Below, piece by piece: positions 33,031 to 44,619 of a stretch of 64,000 nucleotides of DNA (the first letter of the stretch is position 1; each line of letters starts with the position of its first letter). Source of the DNA: Opeltia flavorubescens (taxonomy: Eukaryota > Ascomycota > Lecanoromycetes > Teloschistales > Teloschistaceae); the NCBI GenBank assembly GCA_000442125.1, contig KE546976.1, positions 868,001 through 932,000 of the forward strand. The letters run 5' to 3'. The translations under genes and the position numbers were made by a program. Under the pieces are notes generated by a model that ran no database searches, was not told the DNA's origin, and saw nothing but the letters and a program-made list of their open reading frames with translations.

Positions 33031-34612
33031 TCACTTGGCCACAATAGATACTACATCCTCGTCCGCAACCATATGGCTCAGTCCTACTCTCTGGGGCACA
33101 TGTCTCGCACTTGCTCCCCATACCATTGCGTACTTGAATGTCTCCTTTAGCGTGCGATGAACTTGATCGCAGACGTCCTCGATAGATGAGTTGTTGCGGA
33201 CGATCAATGCCTCGCTGAAATCAGGCTCAATACCTTTGCTGCTGTAACGTCAGTACAAGGGTGATATGTATTCACTGTATTCCTTCCGACTGACCGTTTC
33301 GTATATATCCTCAACAGCTGTAATTCACGCCAGCATCTCTCGACAACGTCTTGTATGCCGAGATCAAGCTCGCAGCTCATCACAACCGTATCTGGCTCCC
33401 GTGCCAAACGATCTAAGAAATCCAGCGAGACGGAATCGATCTTGTTGTAAACGTACAAGCTGGGGTCCCTGATCAGTCTCCTAGCCTATCTAGCAATCTT
33501 AGGAGTGATGGATTTTACCATTTGATATACTTTCGATGGTCTTTCATTATGACGTCTATGAAATCATCGACTGTCGCTGAATGATTGTCAGTGCTCATTT
33601 CTTGGGGCACTGTGCATTGAAAAGTGTTACCATTCTCGTCTCTGACAAGAACTTCACAGTTGAGTAGCTTGTAATCTCGCAATATGTTATACAGCATCTT
33701 CTCATCCAGACTTTTGGGCGGACTTTGGAAAGTAATTTTCATTCCGCCGGCTTTCTTGACTTTGAGGTAAATATTGCTTTATCAAAACGTAAATAGCGAG
33801 TCATTGCAGGAAGGAGAAACTACGTACGGTGGCTCACGATTCAGTCTGATGCCCACAGCTTCAAGTTCAGCCTCTATCAAAGCTCGCTGTTCAGCCTTCT
33901 TGGTGGCGTCCAGAATCATGAGGATCAGATCACTTGTCTAGGCAGGCTAAGCAAGCTTTCAAGGATAATGAAGTTCGGAGAGAACCTTTGCTGCAGAGAT
34001 AACCTGCCTTCCTCTCCCTTTACCCTCAGACGCGCCTTCGATAATACCCGGAAGATCCAGGATCTGAATTTCAGCACCTCCATACTCGAGAACGCCCGGG
34101 ATGGCGGTGAGGGTAGTAAACGAGTAAGCGGCAACCTCACTCTTCGTTTTGGTGATTTTGGAGAGAAAGGTGGATTTTCCAACTGAAGGAAATCCTACGA
34201 GGGCTATCCTTGCATCGCCACTTTTACTGACATCGAAACCGCTGCCACCGCCTGAACCAGCACCTGGAGTAGGCTCTAGGAGCTGCGCTCGAAGCCGAGC
34301 GAGCTTTCTATATTAGATTGATCAGAGAGATTTGATAGAGTGATTCTGGCAGCCAGCCATACCCTTTCAGGAGACCCAAGTGATACTCTTAAAACGTTAA
34401 ACAAGAAGATAGAGAAAAAATGTGCATTATACGAAGAAGCCATACCAGTAGCCTTGTTTTCTGATAACTATCAATGATCCTCCTGCCTTCTCTGGGAACA
34501 TATCTCACTTTGGGTCCTCCGCATCTCATCTTCAATTCTAAAAGGTTTAGTAGTGTGATTATTTTACAGTCCAAGGTACATACTCCTTGATCTTTTCCGT
34601 GATATTGACCAT
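33031..34612 (-). CDS. RBG1: DRG-family GTPase Rbg1 (DRG1)
   Basis: Ribosome-associated GTPase that relieves stalled translation with its Tma46 partner. Ten exons give 369 residues: 34612-34584, 34537-34509, 34460-34446, 34387-34363, 34307-33986, 33937-33828, 33776-33631, 33576-33519, 33459-33295, 33241-33031. It is the most intron-rich gene here. The N-terminal helix reads [19 protein letters not shown] then [20 protein letters not shown]. The G1 motif is [10 protein letters not shown]3 is [10 protein letters not shown], and G4 is NKID. An S5D2L-type insert and the C-terminal TGS domain ([19 protein letters not shown]) complete it. The third exon is only 15 nt. One intron (33630-33577) is 54 nt, a multiple of three without a stop. 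The gene is divergent from CWC2 with 227 bases between starts. Confidence 0.94.
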
Positions 34613-34839
34613 ATTGCCAGCCTCTCCGTTTACTTACCTAAAGGCGACAATGCTAGCTCCCTCTACTGATCGATGATTTCGATAATTCCACCTCGGGAGA
34701 CGTATTAGCGGGATCGACCGATAAGGCTTAGCGTTCTATCTCAATGTAGTTGCTTATTAAGTAGTATATTTCTTAAATTTCATAGATGAATCTGCCAGCT
34801 TCTTCAAGCGAACATTGTTGAAATCTAGACATTATCACC

Positions 34840-36087
34840 ATGGCCGAAGTCGAGACCTCACTCCTACCGAACATCGCCTCATCAGACATGCCTCAATCGA
34901 TTTCTCCCCAAGCCACAACCCCTCCTCCAACAAATACCGACCTCATAACTACGAATAATACTACCGCCCTCACTGAACCTACAAACATCGACCCTGCCAC
35001 CAAAAAAACCAAGAAGATCATCCGCAAAAAGCGCCGCCCAGCTCGCCCCCAAGTCGACCCTGGCACTTTCAAATCCGAACCTCCACCTCAAACCGGCACC
35101 ATCTTCAATATCTGGTACAACAAGTGGTCTGGCGGCGACCGCGAGGACAAATATCTTTCCAAAACCGCTGCTCCCAGCCGTTGCGATATAGGCCGCGACT
35201 CCGGCTACACTCGGGGTGATAAAATTGCTGGAAGCTACTTCTGTCTATTCTTCGCCAGGGGTCTATGCCCTAAAGGGCACGAGTGTGAATACCTACATCG
35301 GTTACCGGGGATACACGATCTCTTCAATCCGAACGTGGATTGTTTCGGGCGTGACAAACATAGCGATTATCGGGACGACATGGGCGGTGTGGGCAGCTTC
35401 ATGCGGCAGAATCGGACCCTGTACGTGGGGAGGATACATGTGACGGACGACATTGAAGAGATCGTCGCGAGACATTTTGCCGAGTGGGGTCAGGTGGAAC
35501 GAACACGCGTGCTCACGGCTAGGGGTGTTGCGTTTGTGACGTACAGCAATGAAGCAAATAGCCAATTTGCAAAGGAAGCGATGGCACACCAAGCGTTGGA
35601 TCACAGTGAGGTTTTGAATGTCAGATGGGCGACTGTGGATCCTAATCCGCTGGCTCAAAAACGTGAAGCGAGAAAGATTGAAGAGCAAGCGGCTGAAGCG
35701 GTGAGGAGGGCGTTGCCAGACGAGTTCGTAAGGGAGATCGAGGGAAGGGACCCCGAGGCCAGAAAGAGGAAAAGGATAGAGGGTGGCTTTGGGTTGGAAG
35801 GATATGAGGCGCCGGACGAGATTTGGTACGCAAAGGCGAGGCAGATCGAGAATGGTGATATGGCTCTTGGCGATGATGGGAAGGGGCAGCCGTTCCTAAT
35901 TGAAGATGCGCCGCCAGAGCAACAAGATGAACATATTGATAGGAATGGGATATTGTCCGGCTCGACGCTTGCGGCTTTGCAGTCATACTCAACGCAGAAT
36001 AAGACCGATAGCGTCAGAGTCGCTGCATCAGCTCCAGCCTCAAGCAGTCCGTTAGTAGGATATGGTAGCGACGAGGACAGCGACTAA
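34840..36087 (+). CDS. CWC2: pre-mRNA-splicing factor Cwc2
   Basis: NineTeen complex protein that contacts U6 snRNA and the catalytic core of the spliceosome. It is a single exon of 415 residues. A disordered N-terminus leads into a Torus domain (about 85-150, FNIWYNKWSGGDREDKYLS). The CCCH zinc finger follows (CLFFARGLCPKGHECEYLHR), then an RRM (about 190-270, NRTLYVGRIHVTDDIEEI and GVAFVTYSNEANSQF). The C-terminal region is charged and ends in an acidic GYGSDEDSD. The start context CACCATGGCC is a good initiation site. The divergent partner RBG1 is 227 bases away. Confidence 0.96.
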   Translation: MAEVETSLLPNIASSDMPQSISPQATTPPPTNTDLITTNNTTALTEPTNIDPATKKTKKIIRKKRRPARPQVDPGTFKSEPPPQTGTIFNIWYNKWSGGDREDKYLSKTAAPSRCDIGRDSGYTRGDKIAGSYFCLFFARGLCPKGHECEYLHRLPGIHDLFNPNVDCFGRDKHSDYRDDMGGVGSFMRQNRTLYVGRIHVTDDIEEIVARHFAEWGQVERTRVLTARGVAFVTYSNEANSQFAKEAMAHQALDHSEVLNVRWATVDPNPLAQKREARKIEEQAAEAVRRALPDEFVREIEGRDPEARKRKRIEGGFGLEGYEAPDEIWYAKARQIENGDMALGDDGKGQPFLIEDAPPEQQDEHIDRNGILSGSTLAALQSYSTQNKTDSVRVAASAPASSSPLVGYGSDEDSD

Positions 36088-36490
36088 TTGAAGGACCAGT
36101 GGTCATCAACGTCGAAGCGATTTAGCGAGGCGTTCGGAGTGATTGTTCTACATCAAAGGGTAATCTAAGCGCCTACTTCCTACATACTTCCCGAGCTGTC
36201 TTAATCAGAGCGTTAAATCTTTTGGTCCTCCTTCTATCTTCGATTGTCCCTTTTCATAAGCAGATCACTTTGAACAGTACGGTGATCGTAGGAGGTGGCG
36301 CGTTATAGGGTATCTCAACAAATCGGCCGTCAAAAACTCCCAAAGATCAGTGACGAAGGTGCTTGCCAGATAGCTGGCAAGGGCTAGAATTGTGTAAACC
36401 GTGACATCGACTTCCAATTTACTCGACCGAATTGAAGAACCCGCGTTTTGACGCAGAAGCCCCTCAACGACATGCTGGCTACGTCTCAAG
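36088..36490. other. convergent intergenic region
   Basis: About 400 bases between the ends of CWC2 and GCN2. A frame that runs from the GCN2 3' exon into this region is a shadow in a different phase. Nothing else seen. Confidence 0.45.
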
Positions 36491-39400
36491 TCAATTGGCC
36501 TGACCAAGGTCATACCAGATACAGCCCCCTGTCCGGAAATTGTACAGAAAGGCGCTCCGGTACCCCGGCTTTGCTTTCGCCGCTTTGTCTTTGAGAAGCT
36601 CGTGTAGGTCCTGAAGATATGCACGATCGCCGGCAGGGGCATGTTGGATGAACTTCCTCCAGCTGTCAGCATCACCAAGGCGGGTCTCTCGAACGCCTTC
36701 GAAGATATCGTCTTTGGTTTCAACGGCGATGATCTGGACATTTCCGTCCGCAAACCCGTGCATGAAGTCTTGACAGTGAGTGAGAGCTATGAAGCATTAG
36801 CTTGATATATCAGCCCCAACGCCTTGAACTCGCACCTTCTTCGATGATAGTACGACGATTTGTCTTTTTGCTTTTAGTCTGGGACATCAGGACCTGCACG
36901 TCTGACCCTGTCTCGACGGACGGGCCTCCTTGTTCCGGATGACTGCTGTGCCGTGAGAGCTTCCGGCCATGGTCATCCGCTCGCTCTCGATGCATCATCT
37001 CGCCCTTGAACCAAGGAATCACTTCCGACGTCCGCATTTCGACTTCTTCGTTTTGCGTGACGTTTCGCACCTTGACGGAACCTTCCTGCTTGACATTCAC
37101 GAGGTATAGGTATGGCAGGGNCTCTTGACCATGAGCATAAGAGTTCGATCCTTCTTGATCTGGGCCAAACGTTCCACTCAGTGCCAGCTCGGCATGAGCT
37201 CCTATCTTCCAGAGCTCCTGGACGACTGTAAGTCCCGTTGTTCGAAGCAGATTCCTGTCGAAGCTGTCTACGAGGACGTCACAGCGTCGTACCCGAGGCC
37301 AGGAGATGTTGGTCTCTTGATCCTTCTTGGCCCTGGGAGCTCGTTTGGTCAAGCCTTTGTGATACCTTACCATTGACCGATGGAGATCTTGCCAGCTAAG
37401 GTTAAAGCCGACTGCATGACAATTGGCGATGTCATTGCGAGAGCCGCTCCCTCTTGGGGACGAGGTTGAGCTAGGATTTTGGATGAGCTGATGCTCCTTT
37501 ATCAAGCCATCATAACGACCTCCTGCTGCGAATACATTTTTTCTCTTGCTATCATATACGCACTGAAATAGAATGTTGCCCCGATAGAACTTCTCGTTAT
37601 AACTGGCGAGTGGACTGACATATACTTTACGCTTAACATTGAAACGCCCTAGATATATGGCAACGGCCTCTATGTGTGAAAAGGTGGACTCCATGTCTAG
37701 TGTGATTCGAATTTTAGGGCGAAGCCTCGAAAGTGCTTTGTCATACGGGTCACGAAAGTCAAATGTAATCAATTCTTCCACCGATGTCGCTGGCACAGAG
37801 ATGGGAGGATTACGTAACTCGCTGCGAATGGTAGTCCATGTATGCTCGCCGGTGTGCAGCCGACTGATGACCTCTTTGACAGCGGGTTTCTTTGAGGAAG
37901 GAATATCGCATGCATCCAGAATGGCGTCAAGGATCACCGAGTGATTGATATGATAGCACATCTGGACGGCAGCCATGCTCGGAAATTCGTCAACAATCTC
38001 ATCCAGAACCTTTATCACCTCCGCTTCACGCAACGCCAGATCGAGGCTATTATAAGAGATGATGTCGAAATCAACCTCTCCTACCACTCTAGGGTGACCT
38101 CCAGATGGCACAGCTCGGTACACTTCGCCGAAGGTATACGTTTTGGGACCTGGTGATCGATGTTTTGCAAGGATTCTCGCGTTTGGCAGGGTCAGGTCAA
38201 GCGGCATCTGTAGAACGGCACCCTCCGCATCGATTATCTTGCAGACAGAGTTCGCATGTTGGGTGTAGTGAGCCGAGAAAGGAAGCAGAACTGGCCTATC
38301 GACTTCAAGGGCACCGTGTCGACGGAATATTGAGGTCAAATGGTCCTTGACATCCTTTCGAAGCAATGCCTCGAAAACTTCCGGGGTAGACCATCCATGG
38401 AGATCGTACATGTATCCCTTGAGAAATGACCCTTTATTTGAGTTCGTGGTTGGGTTTTGGGACGACGTTGCATCTGCGATGATTCGATTGATCAATTCGG
38501 CTCGAAATTCAGACTTTGGGTCCGAGAGAGCACGCAGCGCAGTTCGCATGGTTTCATCCTCGGTTAGTAGTGGAATTAGCCCACTTCGTAGAAGCTCTGT
38601 GCTGCTCGGACGCAGATTAGGATTGTGGTTGACCAGCGACAGAATGATCTGGGCTTGCTTCTCTTTCTCGGAGTCTTTCTTGAAAGTCGCTGGTAATGTC
38701 GACTCGGGTTTGCACAGATTCTGGAGCGAATGAACCCGCTCCATGCCTGTTTCCAAGCGCACGTTCATCTCAAAGAAGATAATACCTAGGGAGAAAAGGT
38801 CGGCCTTAGCATCGTAATTTCCTTGGGCCGTGGAGCTGGACTTCACTTCAGGTGCAACGTAGAAGGTGGTACCCACAGACCGGGTGAAATTGCCTTGGAG
38901 CATCTTCGCCTCTCTACCAGTATTGACGCTCCTTGCAGACGGTTGCAGAAAATCGCCTGGTCTCGCAAGGCCGAAATCACCGATACGCACATTGCTGTTT
39001 GAGTCAATGAAGATGTTCTCAGGTTTCAAGTCACGGTGAACAATCGATGCGCTGTGAATATGCGCTAGACCTTGAAGGATTTGTCGGAAGTATCTCCAAA
39101 CCTCTGCGGCGTTCTCTTGAATGCCTGATTTGATCACATCTCGAAGAGTCTGCTTTCGTATGATTAGCATGGCAATCGACATGGGCAAAGGGTGGAAAGA
39201 GGGCATCGCACCTGTTTCTCGCAATATTCCATCTGAATGTACAGAGTGCTGTTGACGTCTTGCAGCTGGGAGCCTGACTGGCGCCGGCCTCGACTTTTGG
39301 GGAGTTGTCCACCCTCTGGGCCGCTTGGAATATCCTCGTCATCATCATCGTTACCAAAAACGATGCCGTCATCTTCAATCTCATCGTCCGTTCCATCGGC

Positions 39401-41635
39401 TATGGATTCCTCGTCGGAGAAAATCTTATCGTTGTTCGAACCTATGAAGTCCAAGCCACCAGAGCTCCTGGGAAAGATCAGATCGGAAACTTCGCTCTCT
39501 TCACTCGATGTCTCGGTTCTGTCAGAAGAATCGCTGCGATACCCGCTCTGTGAAACGGAATCTACTTCTTTCCATGCTGTGTAGTATCTAACTACGTTAG
39601 GATGGTTGAGTTGAGAAAGCAGGCGGACTTCGTTGAGCACCTTGTCTAATGCGACTTCTGTACACTTGTGGATAATCTTAATGGCGTAATAGCTCGAGTC
39701 GAGCCTGTTACGAGCCTTGACTACTGATCCATAGCCGCCTTTACCAAGTCGCCCTTCTTGCACGAAGTCGGCCGTGAATCTTGAATTACTGGACTGATTG
39801 TGGCTGGAATCGCGACGCTGCGAGCGCTTGGTGGTCGGACTATCTATCAGAACCTCCTGAAATAGAGGATCGTCGTTTCTTAGGAACGCTGCTGATACCA
39901 ATTCCCATGCCGTAGTGCGTTTCTTTGAATCGTATTGAAACATGGATCGCATCAAGCGTTCAAAGGAAGGAGAGAGATTCGTAGAACTTAGGAAAGTCAT
40001 TGGCGATTGATGCTTGCTTTGAATATCTAAGCCAAAGAACAGTTGCAGAACAACTATCCCAAGAGTCCATATATCGATTCCGGGGTTGACATTACATCTA
40101 TCCTTGATAAGTTCGGGGGATGTCCAATATATCGAAGCAGCACCGGCGTGATCAGACGGGCTGTCGCCTTTCAGAAGGTGCAAGTCACGTTGATACCCAC
40201 CATCAGAGAGTCGAGCAACTACACGCCCAGTCTCCACCTTTTCCAGGAGGATGTTATGGGTGTGAATAGCAGCATGAGTTAAGCCTCGACGATGGTAGTG
40301 ACCTAATGCCTCAAGAAGTTGAATTATCCAGGCTCGGCCAACCGCCAGCTCCAAGGGACCAGTCATCTCGAGTAGATCATGCAGGGAGTTTCTTCCTGAC
40401 TTTTCCAGGAGTATGCTCACATTCCACCCTGATTCTTCACAAGTTTCTAATATCTCGGTCCGTTCTATCTTGAAAGCTAGAGGACGAACAATATTCGGGT
40501 GGGAGGCTAGACGAGTGAGTGCCTCAAGCTTCAATTCCAAGGTTTGAATTTGCTTTTTCAACAAGCTCTCGTTGGCCGACGCTGGTATGTGGCACTCCTT
40601 CAGCAGCAGAAAGAACCTTGAACGCTCGGAAGCCCCTGAGTGACGAACGAGCGATATCCTAGCGATAGGGCCTTCTCGGAATAGAGTTCTGCCATAAACC
40701 GCGTCCACGACGATTTCTTCACCAGCAGGATCCTTAAGAATTGCTGACTGATCAAAGTGGATTTTATCATGGACTAGGCAATGATTGTAAGCTATGGAGT
40801 TTGGTCAGGTTGCCAGATTAGGATCCTCACTGAAGTCGGTACCAAGGTCTTGCGTTGTTCCTGTCTGCACTTTGTCCTGTCGCTTCTCCTCTCGTGCCTT
40901 CTGCTTTTCTACCATCTCGGCCAAATATTGTTCTTCCTCCACACTAGCCTGGTGCTGCAATTTTAGTTTCGCCTCTTGTGCCTTTTCAGCCCGCCGAGTC
41001 ACGACAGCCTGCTGAATTGCTCGCTCTTCTTCTAGTGTGGGAACTTTCTGACCCATGTTCCGAGATGCATTTTCGAGAATGTCTTGGAGTGAGGTCGTAA
41101 GCTCAAAAATCATTTCAGTGCCTAGGAGCGTTTTCGGCTTCGCTCTCAAGATTTCCTCGACCTCGGCTTTGATGCTAGCCCGTATTCCGTCGGTAAAATT
41201 GACTGAAAGCTTAGGGACAGACTTAGGGTAAGTGGCTGGAAGCGAGACTCTGAATACAAAGGCAATATCATTGTGTTTGTCGTCTGTAGGCTTCAAGGTA
41301 ATTCGAAAAGCACGATCGGCAGTTTTCTGCGGCACCAAAAACTATTCAGTACGCGAATCACCACTCTACGCTACATACTGACTCGCAAAATTTCACACTA
41401 TCTTCCCTATCAGTGACAGCCGTCCAAAAAGGCCTCGGGCCAACTACAATAGACACTCGCAGCAGCTACCACCCTATCCAACCTATTGAGATTGATACAA
41501 ATTCGGTAGTGGATGACTTACGTTCCATGCACCGACTTTGGGGGTGTCCTCTTGGAACTGCTCCATGTAGATTGAGCGCAATGCCTCAATCTCATCTCGT
41601 TGGATCTCGGCATAATTGGTTGTTGGAGGAGCCAT
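36491..41635 (-). CDS. GCN2: eIF2-alpha kinase Gcn2
   Basis: Senses uncharged tRNA under amino-acid starvation and phosphorylates eIF2-alpha (cpcC in Aspergillus). Exons 41635-41522, 41326-40831, 40773-39212, 39149-36836 and 36786-36491 give 1593 residues. Domains: RWD (about 1-130, EIEALRSIYMEQF); a charged helix with KQKAREEKRQDK; a pseudokinase (about 230-510) lacking an HRD motif (HAAIHTHN); a true kinase (about 540-940) with GRLGKGGYGSVV, IVHRDLKPENI, DFGLARPGD and GTTFYVAPEV, split by a long acidic insert; a HisRS-like tRNA sensor (about 960-1430); and the C-terminal ribosome/dimer domain (SAFLYNFRTGGC). Introns are 195, 57, 62 and 49 nt. Two residues are arguable at the second and third joins. 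N at 37121 leaves one residue open. Confidence 0.96.
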
Positions 41636-41975
41636 TGCCTACTTCTCTCCCTGCCTGTTATGAGGATACAGCCTCATGCTGCATATCCTCGGCTAGGCAC
41701 CGAAGCTCCAAATTTAAAAGAAAAATGATTCTGGGCGCTTGGCATCTGAAGTGACCCAAGGCGGATTCATGGTGAAGAAGAAGCGAGGTCGACATTAATT
41801 GTCGGCATCTCGGAGCTTATGTCGAGCGATTGCGCTAAATTAAACCCTGATGCAGATCTATCGATATTTGTTGCGAGCAGCTTAACTTAGTCTTGGCATT
41901 GTAAACAACTCGAGGTCGCTTTCTGAAGAATACGAGACTTCATGAATTCTACTGTCCAGAGCTTACAAAGGTACG
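41636..41975. promoter_or_regulatory. divergent promoter region, GCN2 / CUT12
   Basis: These 340 bases lie between two divergent ATGs. I recognise no binding site with confidence. Confidence 0.4.
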
Positions 41976-44183
41976 ATGCTCGGGTGGCTCAGCGGTAACA
42001 CGCAACGTGCAAGCTCCCATAATCCTAAAGAAGGTATCAGTCTCTCTGTGCACTTTTGAAGAACGGATTGCTAAACAGCAGCAGACAGCGGAAATCTATC
42101 GTTCATTGAAGAGCCTCCAGAAACACCTGCTCCAGTCTTTGCTGTCCGCGCTTTCAAAACAGCTCTTTTTGGAACCCCACATCCCAATCAGACTGATGCG
42201 AGTGTGGTAGAGGAGAAATCCGGCAAAGAAAACCTCGGCAAGCCCAGAAGTTCACCGCCAGCCAAGATTTCAACCCCCAAAATTGGTAGTAAAGTACATG
42301 TATCTCGAGTGCAAAAGGCCACGCCTCTGATCTCGCCAGCCAAAGGAATACTCTTAACTCCAGGGACTGCAGCAAATCGTCGTAAAACTGTGTCCTTTGG
42401 TAACCTCGACAATGGCAATGGAGCTGAACCAGAGCAACTTGATCACGTTGCCCAGCTGCCTATTCAGAGATTAGAGAAAGTGTCAGACACAGTCTCGCCT
42501 GAACAAGCTGAGGCAAATGCTGTCAGCCAATCAACTTTTACGAAGAAGCAATTCGAAGCTCAACTTGACGCATCAAAGCAACGGTTGAGCGCGCATCAGG
42601 CTGCTTCCGAAGCAGCCGTCGAAAAGGATACACGTGCGGATGACGGATTGCATAAGACGTCTTGCCAAGCTCAATCCCCGGCTGCTGACACTACCATCGA
42701 TTTCACAGTCGATCTTACCAAGCCTCGTTCACAGTCGGGGCAGCACTGGAAAGCGGAGTATGAACGGTATCAAAGAAATTCGGCCCGTGAACTCAAAAAG
42801 ATAATTCAACATGGGCAAAACGTAAAGTCCTACGCTGAGAAGAAAGATACCGAAGCCACTAACTTGCAGGAAAAATTGAAGCACGAACTTGCCAAGTGCG
42901 CTTCGATGGAGGCTAGAGTTTCAAAGCTAGCTACACAGCTCGCAAATGGGAGGAAGAACGGTTCAGACGGATCTGTGGAGCAAGGAAAGCTTATGGATGA
43001 ACTCTCGCAGCAGACTGCTTTGGCTATTAGGTATAAGCAGAGAGCTGACAAGTATAGACTAGCTATCAAGCAACAGTCATCTTCATCCGTCAACAATGTG
43101 CTCGAGGATGATCGTAGTGCTCTGGAGGACCCTAGTGAAGACGTCCATTTCACCGCGAACAATGTGTCCGAGTCTGTCGACCGTCATACCACATCTGAGG
43201 TGAGAGCTTTACGGGCCGAGCTCGCTAGCCTACGCTCGAAATTGGATATTGCCGAAGAAAAGACGGCAAAGCTAGAAGCGGCCAATGCAAAGCTGACAAG
43301 GAACTTTGTCCGAGTCAAGGATGAGATGCATAATTACGATGCTCGGCGCGTTCGAAAAGAGACGAGACTCAAGCAGAGAGAAGACATTCTGATGGCAGAA
43401 AAGAAAGCATCGGAAGCGAAGTTCAAACAACTAAAGAAAGAGCACGATGACCTTTTACAACGTACCAAGCATAGCCCGGTAGATTCGAGGGACGAAAAAC
43501 TGCTTCTTCCAGAAAATCCGCGTCGACGAAGCCTTGGCCGAAGCAGAACGTCTCCAACATTACGGATCAAAGGCGAAATAGAGCGAGATAACGATCTTGA
43601 GCCACAAATCCTACCTGAACCAAGCAAACCAGCCTCTGAAGGACCCGCTATCGATATCTGGACAATGGATACACGAAACGATACTTCGGATGTGACGCCT
43701 CCGGCCGCAGAGCCTGCCATTAACCTCTCACACATAGCTCTCTCCGAGGCAACTCATAACGCACTTCGGGAGATCGACGGTAATTCTGTCTCAGACATGC
43801 CTTCCGAACCTCCGCTGCCGCCTGATACGCCTCGTCCTACACTAGATCACCTGGCAAGGATGGACTCAGCGCTGCAACCTGACTTCCCTTCATCTGAACT
43901 CTATCAGTCTTCAGCCACTAAGCGAATGAATGACCGGCGCAATAGTATGGCTTCGCCTCGACCATCTATAGTAACTATGGCAACCAACGTGGCGAAAGAC
44001 GAAGGAACACCGTGCGCACCAGGGTTACGGCGAAACATGAGTATGGTGTCTACAGTCGGTAGCCGAAGGTCGACGTTGAATGGAGGGAGAAGTAGGTTGG
44101 GAGAATTGCCTCCTGATCGTGCCGCGGCGGCGAAGGTGAGATTGGCACAGAGGAAGAGTATGAAGGGGAACAGACAGCCGTGA
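41976..44183 (+). CDS. spindle pole body protein Cut12 family
   Basis: Cut12-type proteins anchor the spindle pole body and link it to Polo and CDK signalling (SnaD in Aspergillus). Exons 41976-42033 and 42079-44183 give about 720 residues. The N-terminus is MLGWLSGNTQRASSHNPKE, then, after the 45-nt intron, a segment containing EEPPETPAPVFAVRAFKTAL, the conserved element of the family. Long coiled-coil regions occupy about 170-260 and 330-430 (for example AELASLRSKLDIAEEKTAKL). The C-terminus is Ser/Arg-rich with basic patches. The acceptor is a CAGCAGCAG run (42076-42084), so the first residues of exon 2 can vary by one or two without a frame change. It is divergent from GCN2. Confidence 0.88.
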
Positions 44184-44619
44184 ACGGTACCGCGTGATGA
44201 TTACGTTGCATCATGAAATAGGTTTCTTAGCATGACTGGATATTGTTTCGAGCGAGGCGTTAGTAGGATGATGAATATCCATGGTCAACAGTGCTACACC
44301 CGACGGCATCCTCGTGGATGGATATAGATGGCCGTAATGCAATATCAACATCTTCATTCGATCGATCATTCTAGATTCTGAAAGCGCCCATGAGATGATG
44401 TCCAGCCTCTGGCACCACTGCCGATTGCATCGAACCACCAGCGCCATGCATGCTTTGTAGATGGGAGTGAATCCATGAAATGTCGCTAAAACGCGTCATA
44501 AAGAGTCGCCATACCTTAACCACCACCAGAAATATCCCGATGCGCCATTGTCTCGCCATTCTTGTCCCTATCATGTAGAAAAGACTAGCGACAACAGATG
44601 CGTCGATTTTAAAATATAA
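44184..44619. other. convergent intergenic region
   Basis: About 435 bases between the ends of the CUT12-like gene and CDC34, with no gene seen. Confidence 0.45.

Noticed and set aside
36265-36753. 162-codon minus-strand frame overlapping the last GCN2 exon
   Set aside because: It is in another phase; the GCN2 frame with ETRLGDADSW and SAFLYNFRTG matches the family.
41985-41995. TGGCTCAGCGG, a good match to a tRNA A-box
   Set aside because: No B-box (GGTTCGAANCC-like) follows within tRNA distance, no cloverleaf can be drawn, and the bases form exon 1 of the CUT12-like gene.
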